From: Roseiarcus sp963717215 | Lineage (GTDB): Bacteria > Pseudomonadota > Alphaproteobacteria > Rhizobiales > Beijerinckiaceae | Assembly: GCA_963717215.1 (NCBI GenBank) | Contig: CAVQVS010000006.1 | Span: forward strand, 186,001 to 250,000 | Direction: 5' to 3' | DNA: 64,000 nucleotides | Shown: positions 26,719-36,125 of the stretch, piece after piece | How positions within the stretch are numbered: position 1 is the first letter of the stretch | Layout of the letters: every line of letters begins with the position of its first letter | Made by a program: the position numbers and the translations under genes | The notes under the pieces: generated by a model | Seen by the model: the letters and a program-made list of their open reading frames with translations, nothing else | Told to the model about the DNA's origin: nothing | The model's database searches: none

Positions 26719-27618
26719 ATGACACTGAGGATCGGCGGCATTCTTGCAGCGGCCGTTTTGCTCGCCGCGGCGATTCCGGCGCGCGCCCAAGAGACCTATC
26801 CGACTCCGGAAGCAGCGGTGAAGGACCTCGTCGATTCCGCCAAAGCCAAGACGCCAGGTTTCGGCGACCGCATTCTCGGCAAAGATGGCGCGGCGCTGCT
26901 CAGGTCAGGCGACGCTGACGAAGACGCCGGGAACCTGAAGGAGTTCAACGAGGCGGCGGCCGCGTCGACCGCGATCGACGATGGCCCGGATGGTACGAAA
27001 ATATTGCGGGTCGGGAAAAACGGTTGGACCTTGCCTCTGCCGCTCACCAAGACCGATGCGGGATGGCGCTTCGACGTCGCTAAAGGAAAGGAGGAAATGA
27101 CCAATCGCCGGGTCGGCTACAACGAGCTCAGCGCCATTGAAGCCTGCAAAGCCTATGTCGCCGCCCAGGACGAATATTTCAAACTGGATCGCGACGGCAA
27201 TGGCCTGCGTGAATACGCGCGCAGGGTCGTCTCGACCCCCGGGACCCACGACGGCCTCTACTGGCCGCCGGAAAACCAGGCCGATATTTCACCGCTCGAC
27301 GGATTCGCGGAAGACGCCAATCTGGCTGGGCGTTCGGGCGAGAGGCCGGCGCCGTACGACGGCTATTACTTCCGCGTCCTGACCGCGCAGGGACCAGCGG
27401 CGCCGGGCGGAGCCTTTTCCTACCTTATCAACGGCCACATGATCGCTGGCCACGCCATGGTCGCCTGGCCGGCCGCCTACGGCGACAGCGGCGTCGAGAC
27501 TTTTATCTGCGGAGAGAACGGCGTCGTCTTCCAAAAGGACCTCGGGCCGAACACCGCCGCTCTCGGCGCCTCGATGGCCCAGTACAATCCCGACGCAAGC
27601 TGGAAGGTCGTCGAATAG
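26719..27618 (+). CDS. DUF2950 family exported protein
   Basis: This 299-residue protein has a cleavable signal peptide (ILAAAVLLAAAIPARAQE, residues about 8-25). The mature part has YPTPEAAVKDLVDSAKA, ALLRSGDADEDAGNLKEF, and the conserved DUF2950 elements YVAAQDEYFKLDRDGNGLRE and GLYWPPENQADISPLDGF, ending with FICGENGVVFQKDLGPNT. It lies 84 bases after the DUF3300 gene on the same strand, a recurrent pairing. Both are probably periplasmic; the biochemical role of the family is not known. Confidence 0.9.
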   Translation: MTLRIGGILAAAVLLAAAIPARAQETYPTPEAAVKDLVDSAKAKTPGFGDRILGKDGAALLRSGDADEDAGNLKEFNEAAAASTAIDDGPDGTKILRVGKNGWTLPLPLTKTDAGWRFDVAKGKEEMTNRRVGYNELSAIEACKAYVAAQDEYFKLDRDGNGLREYARRVVSTPGTHDGLYWPPENQADISPLDGFAEDANLAGRSGERPAPYDGYYFRVLTAQGPAAPGGAFSYLINGHMIAGHAMVAWPAAYGDSGVETFICGENGVVFQKDLGPNTAALGASMAQYNPDASWKVVE

Positions 27619-27809
27619 CGACGACGCTGCGAGAGTTGCTGATCGTTCAGGCGACGAGTTGCGAACCAAGGCCAGCCGACAACCGGGTACAGCTGAAATT
27701 CGCGCGGCCGCAACGGATGCGCCTCCGCGCAAGTCTTCAGATCGCGACGCGATCCAAAGGCATATAGTAGCCCGATAACTCAGCCATCGGCCTGCAATCG
27801 GAGGACGAG

Positions 27810-28418
27810 ATGAAAGTGATCTCCCATTTTCTTCGGATAACCTTCCTCGGCGGCGTGCTCTTTCTGACGCCGATTGTGGTGCTCGCCTTCATCCTGGGCA
27901 AGGCGTTCGACCTTGCGCGCCGCGGATTGAAGCCGATGGCCACGATCATTCCAGATAGCTTTGTCTCCGGGGAGACCGCGGAAACGATTTTGGCGATCGT
28001 TCTTATCGCGATTTTGTGCTTTCTCGCCGGCCTGTTCGCCCGAACTCGGCCCGCGCAGCGAATCATGACCGAGTTGGAGTCTTCCGTTCTGTCCAAGGTT
28101 CCTGCTTATGAGTATTTGAAGCAGGCAGGCGCAAGCGTCATGGGACTCGGCGAAACGGCGGATCATCCGGTTGTATTGGCGCATCTTGGCGGCGCTTGGC
28201 GGATCGCGGTCCAGACCGGCGTGGTGGGCGGCGGCTTGATCGCGGTCTTCGTCCCGAATTCCCCGAATCCGATGTCCGGATCGGTCTTTTTCGTCGCCGC
28301 CGACAGCATCCGGCCCGCCAAGGTTCCCCTCGCCGCGGCGATTGGTTGCCTGAGGCGTTGCGGCGCTGGGTCGGAAGCGTTTCTGAGCGAGTTCACGCCC
28401 AGCGCACCGACAATCTGA
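27810..28418 (+). CDS. DUF502 family membrane protein
   Basis: This 202-residue protein has two membrane segments near the N-terminus (LRITFLGGVLFLTPIVVLAF and TILAIVLIAILCFLAGLFAR) and a soluble C-terminal part with VFVPNSPNPMSGSVFFVAAD, the DUF502 signature. The ATG is preceded by GGAGGACGAG. Some DUF502 proteins of plants act in endomembrane trafficking, but the bacterial role is not established. The C-terminus (RRCGAGSEAFLSEFTPSAP) is normal for the family. Confidence 0.85.
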   Translation: MKVISHFLRITFLGGVLFLTPIVVLAFILGKAFDLARRGLKPMATIIPDSFVSGETAETILAIVLIAILCFLAGLFARTRPAQRIMTELESSVLSKVPAYEYLKQAGASVMGLGETADHPVVLAHLGGAWRIAVQTGVVGGGLIAVFVPNSPNPMSGSVFFVAADSIRPAKVPLAAAIGCLRRCGAGSEAFLSEFTPSAPTI

Positions 28419-28654
28419 GGTGACGAAGCGTGCTCGTCGACATCGGTCAACGGCGATCTTCCGATGACCTGCATGGGCTGATGTGGCAGCTGGCGTCGTC
28501 CTTCGCGTCTTCGGCGCCGCAACGTCGTTGGGGCAACGAGCGCCCCGCCAAGAATGCTTGGTCCTTGTGTCTTCGCATCATCAATCCCATAGACTGTCTG
28601 AAACGCCCGGAAAATCGGGGATAATCGAAGCCACGACAGACCGGTCGGCCCGCG

Positions 28655-29926
28655 ATGCAGCCCTGGTTCATTCCGATGTTCTACGTGAGCGGCGCTGTGC
28701 TGGGCGGGCTCGCGCTGCCGCGAATTGAGCAGGCCTATCTCTCAAGCTACGCCCTAGGTGTCTCGGTGGCCTCGGCTCAGGCGCTGCTCTCGGCCGCGGC
28801 CTCGGGCATGATGGCGCTGACCGGGATTGTTTTCGCCATGGCTTTCGTGATGGTGCAATTCAGCGCGATTGCCTATTCCCCCCGGCTCGTACTCTGGTTC
28901 GCGCGCGACCGGACGCTGTTCCACGCGCTGGGCGCGTTCACGGCGACTTTCATCTACGCGCTGTTCACGCTCGCCTGGGTGGACCGCGGCGGCTCGGCAA
29001 AGGTCCCGCTAGTCTCGATGTTGCTCGTCGGGATCATGATCATTGTCAGCATGCTCCTGTTTTCAAGATTGATGCAGCGCCTCGGCGACCTTCAGATCGG
29101 CAACGTGCTTCACCTGCTCGGCGACCAGGGGCGCGCCGTCATCGGCGAGATGTTCCGCCGCCTGGACGATGCGTCGGCCGCCTCTCATTCCGCCAAAAGC
29201 GCGGCGAGCACGGCGCCGCTCGGCGGCGTGACCCAAACGGTGAAGTATTTTGGCAAACCGCGAACCGTCGCGAAGCTCGATGTCGATTCCCTTGTCGCGC
29301 TGGCGCGGCAGGGACAAGGGACGATCATGATGGCGTGCGCGGTCGGCGATACGCTGGTCGACGGTTCGGCTCTGCTGCATGTTCACGACGCGGGAACGCC
29401 GCTGCCGGAGGGCTCACTGAGGCGCGCCGTCCATCTCAAGCGCGAACGAACCTTCGAGCAGGACCCAAAATATCCGATCCGGCTTCTTGTCGACATCGCC
29501 ATCAAGGCGTTGTCGCCGGCGATCAACGACCCGACGACAGCGGTCCAGACGATCGACCAGCTCGAGGACCTCCTGCGCCGTCTCGGCGCCGCGGAACTGG
29601 ACGCGGGCTACGCCGTCGACGAGGGCGGCGCTCTGCGGCTGGTGTTCCCGACGCCCACCTGGGAGGACTATCTCAGTCTCGCGTTCGATGAGATCCGGCA
29701 CTTCGGCTCGAATTCGGTTCAGGTCATGCGGCGAATGAGGTCCGCGCTCGTCGGCCTCGCCGATGCCCTGCCGAGTCAAGAGCGGGTGGAGACGGTGCGA
29801 AATTATCTCGAGCACCTCGACCGTGTCATCGGAGCCTCGCCGTTCGATGTCGAGGACAAGAGGATGGCGCGCCAGGAGGATCGGCAGGGTATCGGCCTGT
29901 CTCGACGGAAATCGGACTCGATCTGA
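28655..29926 (+). CDS. DUF2254 family membrane protein
   Basis: This 423-residue protein matches DUF2254. Its N-terminal third has four hydrophobic spans (MFYVSGAVLGGLALP; SGMMALTGIVFAMAFVMVQF; LGAFTATFIYALFTLAWV; MLLVGIMIIVSMLLFSRLMQ), and the conserved IAIKALSPAINDPTTAVQTIDQLEDLLRR element follows near residues 285-310 (written here in two parts: IAIKALSPAINDPTTAVQ, TIDQLEDLLRR). The start begins close to the first span, so a few N-terminal residues may be missing if an upstream start exists. The function of DUF2254 is unknown. It is convergent with the DUF2252 gene. Confidence 0.85.
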   Translation: MQPWFIPMFYVSGAVLGGLALPRIEQAYLSSYALGVSVASAQALLSAAASGMMALTGIVFAMAFVMVQFSAIAYSPRLVLWFARDRTLFHALGAFTATFIYALFTLAWVDRGGSAKVPLVSMLLVGIMIIVSMLLFSRLMQRLGDLQIGNVLHLLGDQGRAVIGEMFRRLDDASAASHSAKSAASTAPLGGVTQTVKYFGKPRTVAKLDVDSLVALARQGQGTIMMACAVGDTLVDGSALLHVHDAGTPLPEGSLRRAVHLKRERTFEQDPKYPIRLLVDIAIKALSPAINDPTTAVQTIDQLEDLLRRLGAAELDAGYAVDEGGALRLVFPTPTWEDYLSLAFDEIRHFGSNSVQVMRRMRSALVGLADALPSQERVETVRNYLEHLDRVIGASPFDVEDKRMARQEDRQGIGLSRRKSDSI

Positions 29927-29944
29927 ACCGTTTGGGTCGAAGGC

Positions 29945-31358
29945 TCAATCCTCGGACGCAACCGGAATTCGACCTTCGCGGATCGCTTTAGCAAAGTTGC
30001 GATAGTCGCGAAGGTTCTGGTCGGCGTATTCGACGGCGAACTCGCACACCGCGTCGTCGAACGTGCTATTGGAGCCCAGGTAGCCGGCAATCCTCGCCGG
30101 GTCACCGGATCGCGCATGCGCGCGTGCTAGCGTCCAGGCGCAGAGTTTGCCGAATTCCTGCAACGTCGCGAGGTCCCAGTCTTCCGGGATCGCGGATATT
30201 TTCGCATCGCGAAGCTGGCGGAAGTAATAGTCGCGGCCAATCACTCCACGCGTCCAGCCAAGGAAAATGTCGCTCGCCGCCTGCATGAGACGCTGGCCCG
30301 CCACCACCCGCTCGCCATGGTTCTTGTGCAAGGACTTGCCGGCGTAAGGCTCAAGTACGGACCTTCGTGCTTCCTTGACCTGCAGGAAAATTGGATCGTC
30401 ATCGGCCGCCATAAACAGCCCGAGCGCGCAATAGGTGCCGACGCTGCCCACGCCGACGACCTTGATTGCAAGGTCAAACAGCCGAAAGCGATCGAACAAC
30501 ACACGAATATGCTCGGGCAACGACTTCCGATAGCCTTCGAGCGCCTCGACGTATCCGGTCCTGACGCCCGGGGCCTGTTCGGCGGTGGGGTGGAAGATCA
30601 GCGGCGGCACGTCTTTGATCCTCGGCGCGGATCCGAAATGCTCGACCAGTTTCGGGAAGAGGCTTTCAGGCAAGCTTTTCCGGCGCGCCTGCTCAACTCG
30701 TTGCTTCACCCGCTCGACCTCGGCTCCGGACGGCAAGACCTTAAGAACGCGGTCGAGATCGATGCGGTCGTACCAGACATCAAGCGCGCGCATCGACGCA
30801 TAATCCGCCATTCGCTCACGGTAAGAGCACACAGAACTCCGTCGCTGCCTTCGCTGCGGCGCTGTCGGGCAGGTCGATATGACGAGCCGCGATGACGATG
30901 CTGGCCGCGAGCCGCTTAACGTCCCACTCCCAGGGCGCCGGCAGGGTTTCGTCGAAATCGTTGATGTCGAAGAAGATGTTACGCTCGGGCGTCGCGAAGC
31001 CGCCGAAATTCATCAGGTGAGCGTCGCCGCAGGCCTGCACGCGAAGTCCGGACGTCGGCGTCGAGGCGAGGTCGGCCGCCATGATTGCGGCCGCGCCACG
31101 ATAGAAGGCGAAAGGCGATTGGACCATGCGGGAGAAGCGTAGCGGGATCAGTTCGGCGATGCGGCCTTCGTTCGCTTCACGCAGAAGCTCGACCGGATCC
31201 CGCCGATCCTCAGGCGGCTTCCAACCGCCATGCGCGGCGCGCGGCGTCTGGTCGCGTAGCGCCTTGCCTGCGGCGCGTCGCTCGTCTGCTGATAGATATA
31301 AGCCTGGGGCGCCGGAAGCGTGCTCAACGGGTTGGTGCTTCGCGTTCGCCTTGCGCAT
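29945..31358 (-). pseudogene. DUF2252 family protein, one frameshift
   Basis: The ATG at 31358 opens a protein with the DUF2252 N-terminal motifs (DPVELLREANEGRIAELIPL, MVQSPFAFYRGAAAIMA, VQACGDAHLMNFGGFATPER, FDINDFDETLPAPWEWDVKR). It ends prematurely at 30816 after AATEF. The next frame supplies the rest: YRERMADYASMRALDVWYDR, VVGVGSVGTYCALGLF, DDPIFLQVKEARRSVLEPY, GERVVAGQRLMQAASDIFLG, ending at 29945. One extra base near 30830 explains the break; the corrected protein would be about 470 residues, the family norm. The DUF2252 fold resembles aminoglycoside-phosphotransferase-like kinases, but no substrate is known. Confidence 0.82.
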
Positions 31359-32055
31359 CCTCAGGGCCCTCCGCCCGCCATAATGCGGCGCTTATGGCGG
31401 GATGCATAGGCCCGGCAAAGAGAGAGAGGACCAACGCGGGGCTTCGGAAGCGAGGCCCACCAAGCGGATGTCGGCGTCGAACCGATAGTCCAGCGCGCTT
31501 CAATGAATTCAGATTGAGCCTCTTCGCCTCACGTGACCAGTCGTGGGGCAACCTGGCTCTTCGCGCGAAAAAACGGCGTTCCATGCATCGGGCCGAAACT
31601 TCGCCCCGCACGATGGCGGCCACTCCCGGCCTAAATCGCTACCGGACGCGGCTGGGGGTGGGAATCCCCCTCTTGCGGCGCCAATTCAGGTCCAACCAGC
31701 GAACGACGGCCCGGGTCAGCAAACTTTTCGCGACCTCCTTCTCAGCGTCGCGCGGATCAACCGGGATTGCGTCGAGACAAGGGAACTCCGCCGTCAATCG
31801 ATATCGAAGCGCGCCGTTGGTCCACCGCGTAAACTTGTCGCAGTTCCGGGCGCATTCTCGAGCGTGCGCTTCCGATGGGCCGTCTGGTCCTCGTTGCCGC
31901 CGAGGCGAAGTGCGGCGAGCTTGCCGAAAGGGCCGGCGAGTATTCGCGCGCTGCGCGCTAGGCCCTAACTGTCGCCGGGCAGGGGAGGTAGAGTCGACCT
32001 CTGACAGCGGTCGTCGCCGAATGCCCCCCCGCCGGCGTCATTCAAGCGACCTGGT
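31359..32055. other. Intergenic region before the acyl carrier protein gene
   Basis: About 700 bases without a recognised gene. On the minus strand an open frame ends at 31639 and, from a TTG at 31797, would encode 52 residues including FPCLDAIPVDPRDAEKEVAK and WLDLNWRRKRG; the sequence looks coding-like and is open upstream, but there is no good start or known family. It may be a small gene or a gene remnant. Confidence 0.3.
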
Positions 32056-32316
32056 TCAGGCCGCAATATCCGATCCAATTTTCACCAGATAGGAAGCGCA
32101 CTCATTCACCGTGTTATATTCCCACAACAAAGTCGGGGGGAGTTCCACACCGACCTCCTCTTCAATTTCCATCGCCAAAATGACGGCATCGATGGACTGC
32201 AATCCGTATTTCGAAAATGGAGCGTCCGGATCCATGCCGTTCTTCACCCTAAGCGATGTCGAAATACGCTTAATCAGCCATTCTTGCATCTCATTCAGAT
32301 CTTTGGCCTTCGACAT
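32056..32316 (-). CDS. Acyl carrier protein
   Basis: This 86-residue carrier protein has the 4'-phosphopantetheine attachment Ser41 in KYGLQSIDAVILAMEIEEEV. It is probably charged by the fatty acyl-AMP ligase encoded upstream in the same operon. The ATG at 32316 has a GGGGGAT ribosome binding site; a TTG at 32331 is also in frame. The stretch VELPPTLLWEYNTVNECASY is typical of carrier domains from secondary-metabolite and acyl-transfer clusters rather than the housekeeping AcpP, which has GADSLDTVE. In a Dlt-like reading it is the DltC analogue. Confidence 0.9.
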   Translation of the reverse strand: MSKAKDLNEMQEWLIKRISTSLRVKNGMDPDAPFSKYGLQSIDAVILAMEIEEEVGVELPPTLLWEYNTVNECASYLVKIGSDIAA

Positions 32317-32366
32317 ACTAATATCCCCCAATCCTGTTGCTCAGCACCGACCTTGAAAGTGCCGCC

Positions 32367-34124
32367 TCAGTTGCTTCCTAGGGCGGCTGCACTTACCGAA
32401 AACATACGATTGTCTCGATAGAGGTTCCGTAGCTCTTGCAGCAGCTCCGGCCGAGACGCGTCAATGACATCATTGTGATGGATATCGAGATATTTGTCAA
32501 AAATTCTGGCTAGCGCCGGGACTAGCCACGCGCCGCTTAAAAAGAAAGAAGAGCTGTCGGTTCGATTCCAAATCCAAGTGTGCAGGCACGATGCGGCGGC
32601 ATGCAATGCGCAATATCGCTGTGCGGCTCTGAACATCGCGGTGGATTGCAAGTGCCCATGTTCGAACTCGGATGCGGCGAACTTATCGTTATGCGCTCTA
32701 ATCTCATGCACAAGCTCTTCACCGAACGCTAAAATCCGATCGATTTCGGCCGGAGGCGCGGGATTTTCAGCTCGCTTCGATTTCAGATGTTCAAGACTGT
32801 ACTCTACACCCTCCAAAGCATCATTGGCTTGAGTGCTAACTAAACTTAATTTTTTACCGTCCCAAGCCGGGACGCTGATATTCCTATCGAAGATCTGGCC
32901 GAGCCTGGAACCCTGATCGCCTCGCACGCCGCGTCGTCGGGCGAGGTGCCTGAACTGAAGCATCAACGCATGCAAATTCACCACCGTGCTTCCATCGAAG
33001 AGACTGACAACTGCGGCGTCTCGCAAGACCCTTTGAAACGTTCCGAACTCGTGCTCTTCGCGCATGTAATAGCGCGCCCCAAGCACGACCGAGAGGTTCT
33101 GGATCATCGCTTCGATCGTTGTGGGTACAAAGTATTTAACGATCGAAGCCCAGAGGCTCGACTGTTCCGGCACGACGTGAAACGATCTCAGTCCAGCAGT
33201 CGTCACGCAATCGCAAATAAGGAGATCGAGGAACGCATCCGACAGCACCCCCGCGGCATGGGGAAGGTCGATAACAAGCTCATCATATAGCTTGCGATCC
33301 AGCGCAAAACTTAATGTGGTTCGCAATGCAGTGTCGCCCGCTCCAAGCGAGATGGCTGCGCAGAGGGCTCGTGTAATCTGAAAGCCTCTTAGCGCGAGCT
33401 GAAGTCCTTCTCCTTCTCCGCCGAGCAAACTTTGTGCCGGAACTGGGCAATGTTCAAACTTGATGCCGCTAATGTCCGAGCCGCGAAGACCGTGTGTGAG
33501 AATCTTTGGAAAATTAGAATACCTCTTAGGGTCAAGGTCGCCTTTATCCAACATGAACAGCGACAATCCACGGGGTCCCGCAGTTGGATCCGTGGTCGCC
33601 AAGACAAAACAGAGACCTCCGACGGTTGCCCGGTTTATCGGCCATTTCTCACCGGTGAGCTCGAATCCCTCTGCCGTCCGCCGCGCTAGGGTGTCGCTGG
33701 CCGCCAAATCGGCGCCGTGCTCTTTTTCCGAATAGGCAAGGCACATCGCCCCCTGCCGCTCCAAAATGTATTTTGCCAGCCACCGCTTTTGTTCGGGCGT
33801 CCCTCCAGTCCAGGCCAAAAACGACCAGAACAACGTGGAGAACGCAACAGCGCTTGATACGTCGCGCCGCGACAGCACGCGTATCACATCACCCAATTCG
33901 GCAAACGAGCGAAACGACCCACCGAGTTCCTCCGGGACATAGTGGCGAGCCAGTTGGCGTTCGTACAACCAGCGCATAGCCTCCTCGGGAAATTGTTCGG
34001 TCTCATCAATTTTCTGTGAATAGGCGAACGACAGTGGATTGCCCCGATTTTTTGGGTCGCCCAATTGGGATTCCAATGTCTCGGTTACGCCCGTCTTCGT
34101 GCCGCTCGTTGCAATAAGGTTCAT
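32367..34124 (-). CDS. Acyl-CoA/acyl-ACP dehydrogenase of the carrier-linked type
   Basis: This 585-residue flavoprotein is longer than standard acyl-CoA dehydrogenases (about 380-400). Family motifs are MCLAYSEKEHGADLAASDT, LTGEKWPINRATVGGLCFVL and ILTHGLRGSDISGIKFEHCP. At the position where the catalytic YEG(T/S) motif is expected it reads SLFDGSTVVNLHALML, so Asp replaces the usual Glu. About 180 extra C-terminal residues follow. Flanked by an ACP and a fatty acyl-AMP ligase, it probably introduces an alpha,beta double bond in an ACP-bound acyl chain. Neighbouring genes are 51 and 16 bases away, consistent with one operon. Confidence 0.88.
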   Translation of the reverse strand: MNLIATSGTKTGVTETLESQLGDPKNRGNPLSFAYSQKIDETEQFPEEAMRWLYERQLARHYVPEELGGSFRSFAELGDVIRVLSRRDVSSAVAFSTLFWSFLAWTGGTPEQKRWLAKYILERQGAMCLAYSEKEHGADLAASDTLARRTAEGFELTGEKWPINRATVGGLCFVLATTDPTAGPRGLSLFMLDKGDLDPKRYSNFPKILTHGLRGSDISGIKFEHCPVPAQSLLGGEGEGLQLALRGFQITRALCAAISLGAGDTALRTTLSFALDRKLYDELVIDLPHAAGVLSDAFLDLLICDCVTTAGLRSFHVVPEQSSLWASIVKYFVPTTIEAMIQNLSVVLGARYYMREEHEFGTFQRVLRDAAVVSLFDGSTVVNLHALMLQFRHLARRRGVRGDQGSRLGQIFDRNISVPAWDGKKLSLVSTQANDALEGVEYSLEHLKSKRAENPAPPAEIDRILAFGEELVHEIRAHNDKFAASEFEHGHLQSTAMFRAAQRYCALHAAASCLHTWIWNRTDSSSFFLSGAWLVPALARIFDKYLDIHHNDVIDASRPELLQELRNLYRDNRMFSVSAAALGSN

Positions 34125-34139
34125 GTCAAATCCAATAGA

Positions 34140-35876
34140 TTACGATAGCGGGCCGTCTTTCAGCACAAATAGTGTTTCAAGACTGCCATCCAATAGTGCG
34201 GTGCGGCACGCTCGGCGCTGTATCTTACCGCTCGATGTCTTCGGAATTGTATTCCGCCTGACTAGTGCGACCGCGTATGCGCGAACCTCGAACTCCAAAG
34301 AAACTTGCTCGCGTATCTTGGCGGCAACCTCCTCGAAGTCGACAATCGACGGATTGTCTTTTCGATTCAACTCTTGAACCACCCCGAGGCTCTCCTCTCC
34401 GTCGATCGTCAGCGGGAACGCGGCGCTCTCCGCGGTCTCCACCGCCGGATGGCACTTTTGGGAAACCCACTCGATGTCCTGAGGGGCAAAGTTCGCGCCA
34501 CGGATGATGATCATGTCCTTGAGCCGGCCGGAGATAAAAAGCTCGCCATTCTGAAGAAAGCCAAGATCTCCGGTCCGAAGCCAAGGACCTTCCTGGGTGT
34601 CGTTCAAGTATGCACCAAATATCTCTTTGGACTTGGTGGGCTGATTCCAGTATCCGGCTGCCACGGCAGGATCGGACACCCAAATTTCCCCGATCTCGTC
34701 ACCCCGGCATTTACTTAGATTCTCTGGATTCACGATGGCGACTTTTGTGTCCCCCACCAGTTCACCGCAACTGACAACCTTTCGGCCTACACCGCCGGTC
34801 TCGACGGGGATCACCCGCCCATCAAAGACGGCATCGACGTCCAACTCGAGAATGCGCGGCCCCGCGTTAAGTCGTGTCGATGAAACGAGCAACGTCGCCT
34901 CCGCAAGTCCATAAGCTGGCGCGGAGGCGGCTCTCCGAAAGCCGCACGGCGCGAACGTCTCGATAAATTTCTCCAACACCTCTGGATTGATGGGCTCGGC
35001 CGCATTTCCAGCAGCTTGCCAGCTGGCTAGGTTCAACCCCGAGCGTTCCTCCGGGCTGACTCGGCGAATGCAATGCTCATAGGCGAAATTCGGCGCCTGA
35101 GAATGCGTGCCCCGGTATTTGCTAATCGCCCCGAGCCAGTGTGAGGGCCGTTTCAGGAACGACAGCGGGGACATGAAATAACACGGATCGCCACTGAACA
35201 ACGGCTGCAAGAGGCCCTGCACAAGACCGTAGTCGTGAAAATGAGGCATCCATGTTACGGTCACGCCGCCGCCGTATCCGCATGACTTATGTAGGGCGCC
35301 AAGGTGATGCATCAGGTTTTGATGCGTTATAACAACCCCCGACGGCGAACTCGTTGACCCTGAAGTGTACTGAAAATAGGCTGGCGCCGTCGCGTCAATT
35401 GGTTCGGCGCCCAAGTCGTAGTCGCCTTCCTCGAGTTCGTCGGTCACGACCCAAGGCGTGCCCTCGAAGTCCCAAAGGCTGCCGCCGCTGGCCGAAGCCA
35501 TGTTGAAAATCTTGCGGGTCGTCAGAACGAACGCGGCGTCCGCATCTTCGGCAACCGCCCTCAGGCGTGGCATCGTGCGAAGAAGATTCCAGGTCTCAGG
35601 AGCGGGCACGGGGACCGCCACCACGCTCCGAGACAGGCAGGCCAAAAAGGCCGCCATGAAATCGAGACCTTGCGGATAAACGAGCAGCGCTCGTTTCCCG
35701 GTTGATCCGATCTTGCGGAGATGCGCGCCAACCTTGGCGACTTCCCGATAGAGATCCGCATAGTTCCACTGATTTCGAACTTCGAATCCTACGAGAAACG
35801 TATAACTGAGTTCTTTTTCGCTTTGCCGAACCCTATCGGCCAGCAAGTCCCGCATCGTTAGGTAACGTTCAGTCAT
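34140..35876 (-). CDS. Fatty acyl-AMP ligase
   Basis: This 578-residue ANL enzyme is predicted to activate a fatty acid as acyl-AMP and load it on the neighbouring ACP. Motifs: FQYTSGSTSSPSGVVITHQN (phosphate loop), WMPHFHDYGLVQGLLQPLFS typical of FAAL proteins, APAYGLAEATLLVSSTR, LRTGDLGFLQNGELFISGRL, IIIRGANFAPQDIEWV, and the catalytic Lys in IPKTSSGKIQRRACR. The RGxNxxPQDIE pattern marks the FAAL branch rather than CoA ligases. The ATG at 35876 is chosen because the family fold begins there; a start at 36176 would overlap the divergent gene. It heads the minus-strand operon. Confidence 0.92.
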   Translation of the reverse strand: MTERYLTMRDLLADRVRQSEKELSYTFLVGFEVRNQWNYADLYREVAKVGAHLRKIGSTGKRALLVYPQGLDFMAAFLACLSRSVVAVPVPAPETWNLLRTMPRLRAVAEDADAAFVLTTRKIFNMASASGGSLWDFEGTPWVVTDELEEGDYDLGAEPIDATAPAYFQYTSGSTSSPSGVVITHQNLMHHLGALHKSCGYGGGVTVTWMPHFHDYGLVQGLLQPLFSGDPCYFMSPLSFLKRPSHWLGAISKYRGTHSQAPNFAYEHCIRRVSPEERSGLNLASWQAAGNAAEPINPEVLEKFIETFAPCGFRRAASAPAYGLAEATLLVSSTRLNAGPRILELDVDAVFDGRVIPVETGGVGRKVVSCGELVGDTKVAIVNPENLSKCRGDEIGEIWVSDPAVAAGYWNQPTKSKEIFGAYLNDTQEGPWLRTGDLGFLQNGELFISGRLKDMIIIRGANFAPQDIEWVSQKCHPAVETAESAAFPLTIDGEESLGVVQELNRKDNPSIVDFEEVAAKIREQVSLEFEVRAYAVALVRRNTIPKTSSGKIQRRACRTALLDGSLETLFVLKDGPLS

Positions 35877-36125
35877 TCGACGAGTCCAAGATTTTCTGCT
35901 GTTAGCGTTAGCTGGGATTCGTGGGCGGGGACTAACACTGCCCTTTAAAACTGCCCTTGCCGACATCTCTCTATGGCCATAATAGTAAGCAACATCATGT
36001 TGGACAACGCAACTAAATTTTCGGTGTACACCCTGTTCGTCGCAGGGCGTTAGGATTTCTCTGTATATTGTTAGGGCTCGAGTGAAGTCGTGACGGTTCA
36101 GTGACAGGGATTTGGAGTGCAGGGC
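35877..36125. promoter_or_regulatory. Divergent promoter region of the acyl-transfer island
   Basis: Two hundred and fifty bases of AT-rich DNA separate the ligase-dehydrogenase-ACP operon from the SGNH-microprotein-MBOAT operon, so both halves can be controlled together. The hexamer GTTAGC is repeated directly at about 35900-35912. No perfect long palindrome is seen. Confidence 0.45.
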
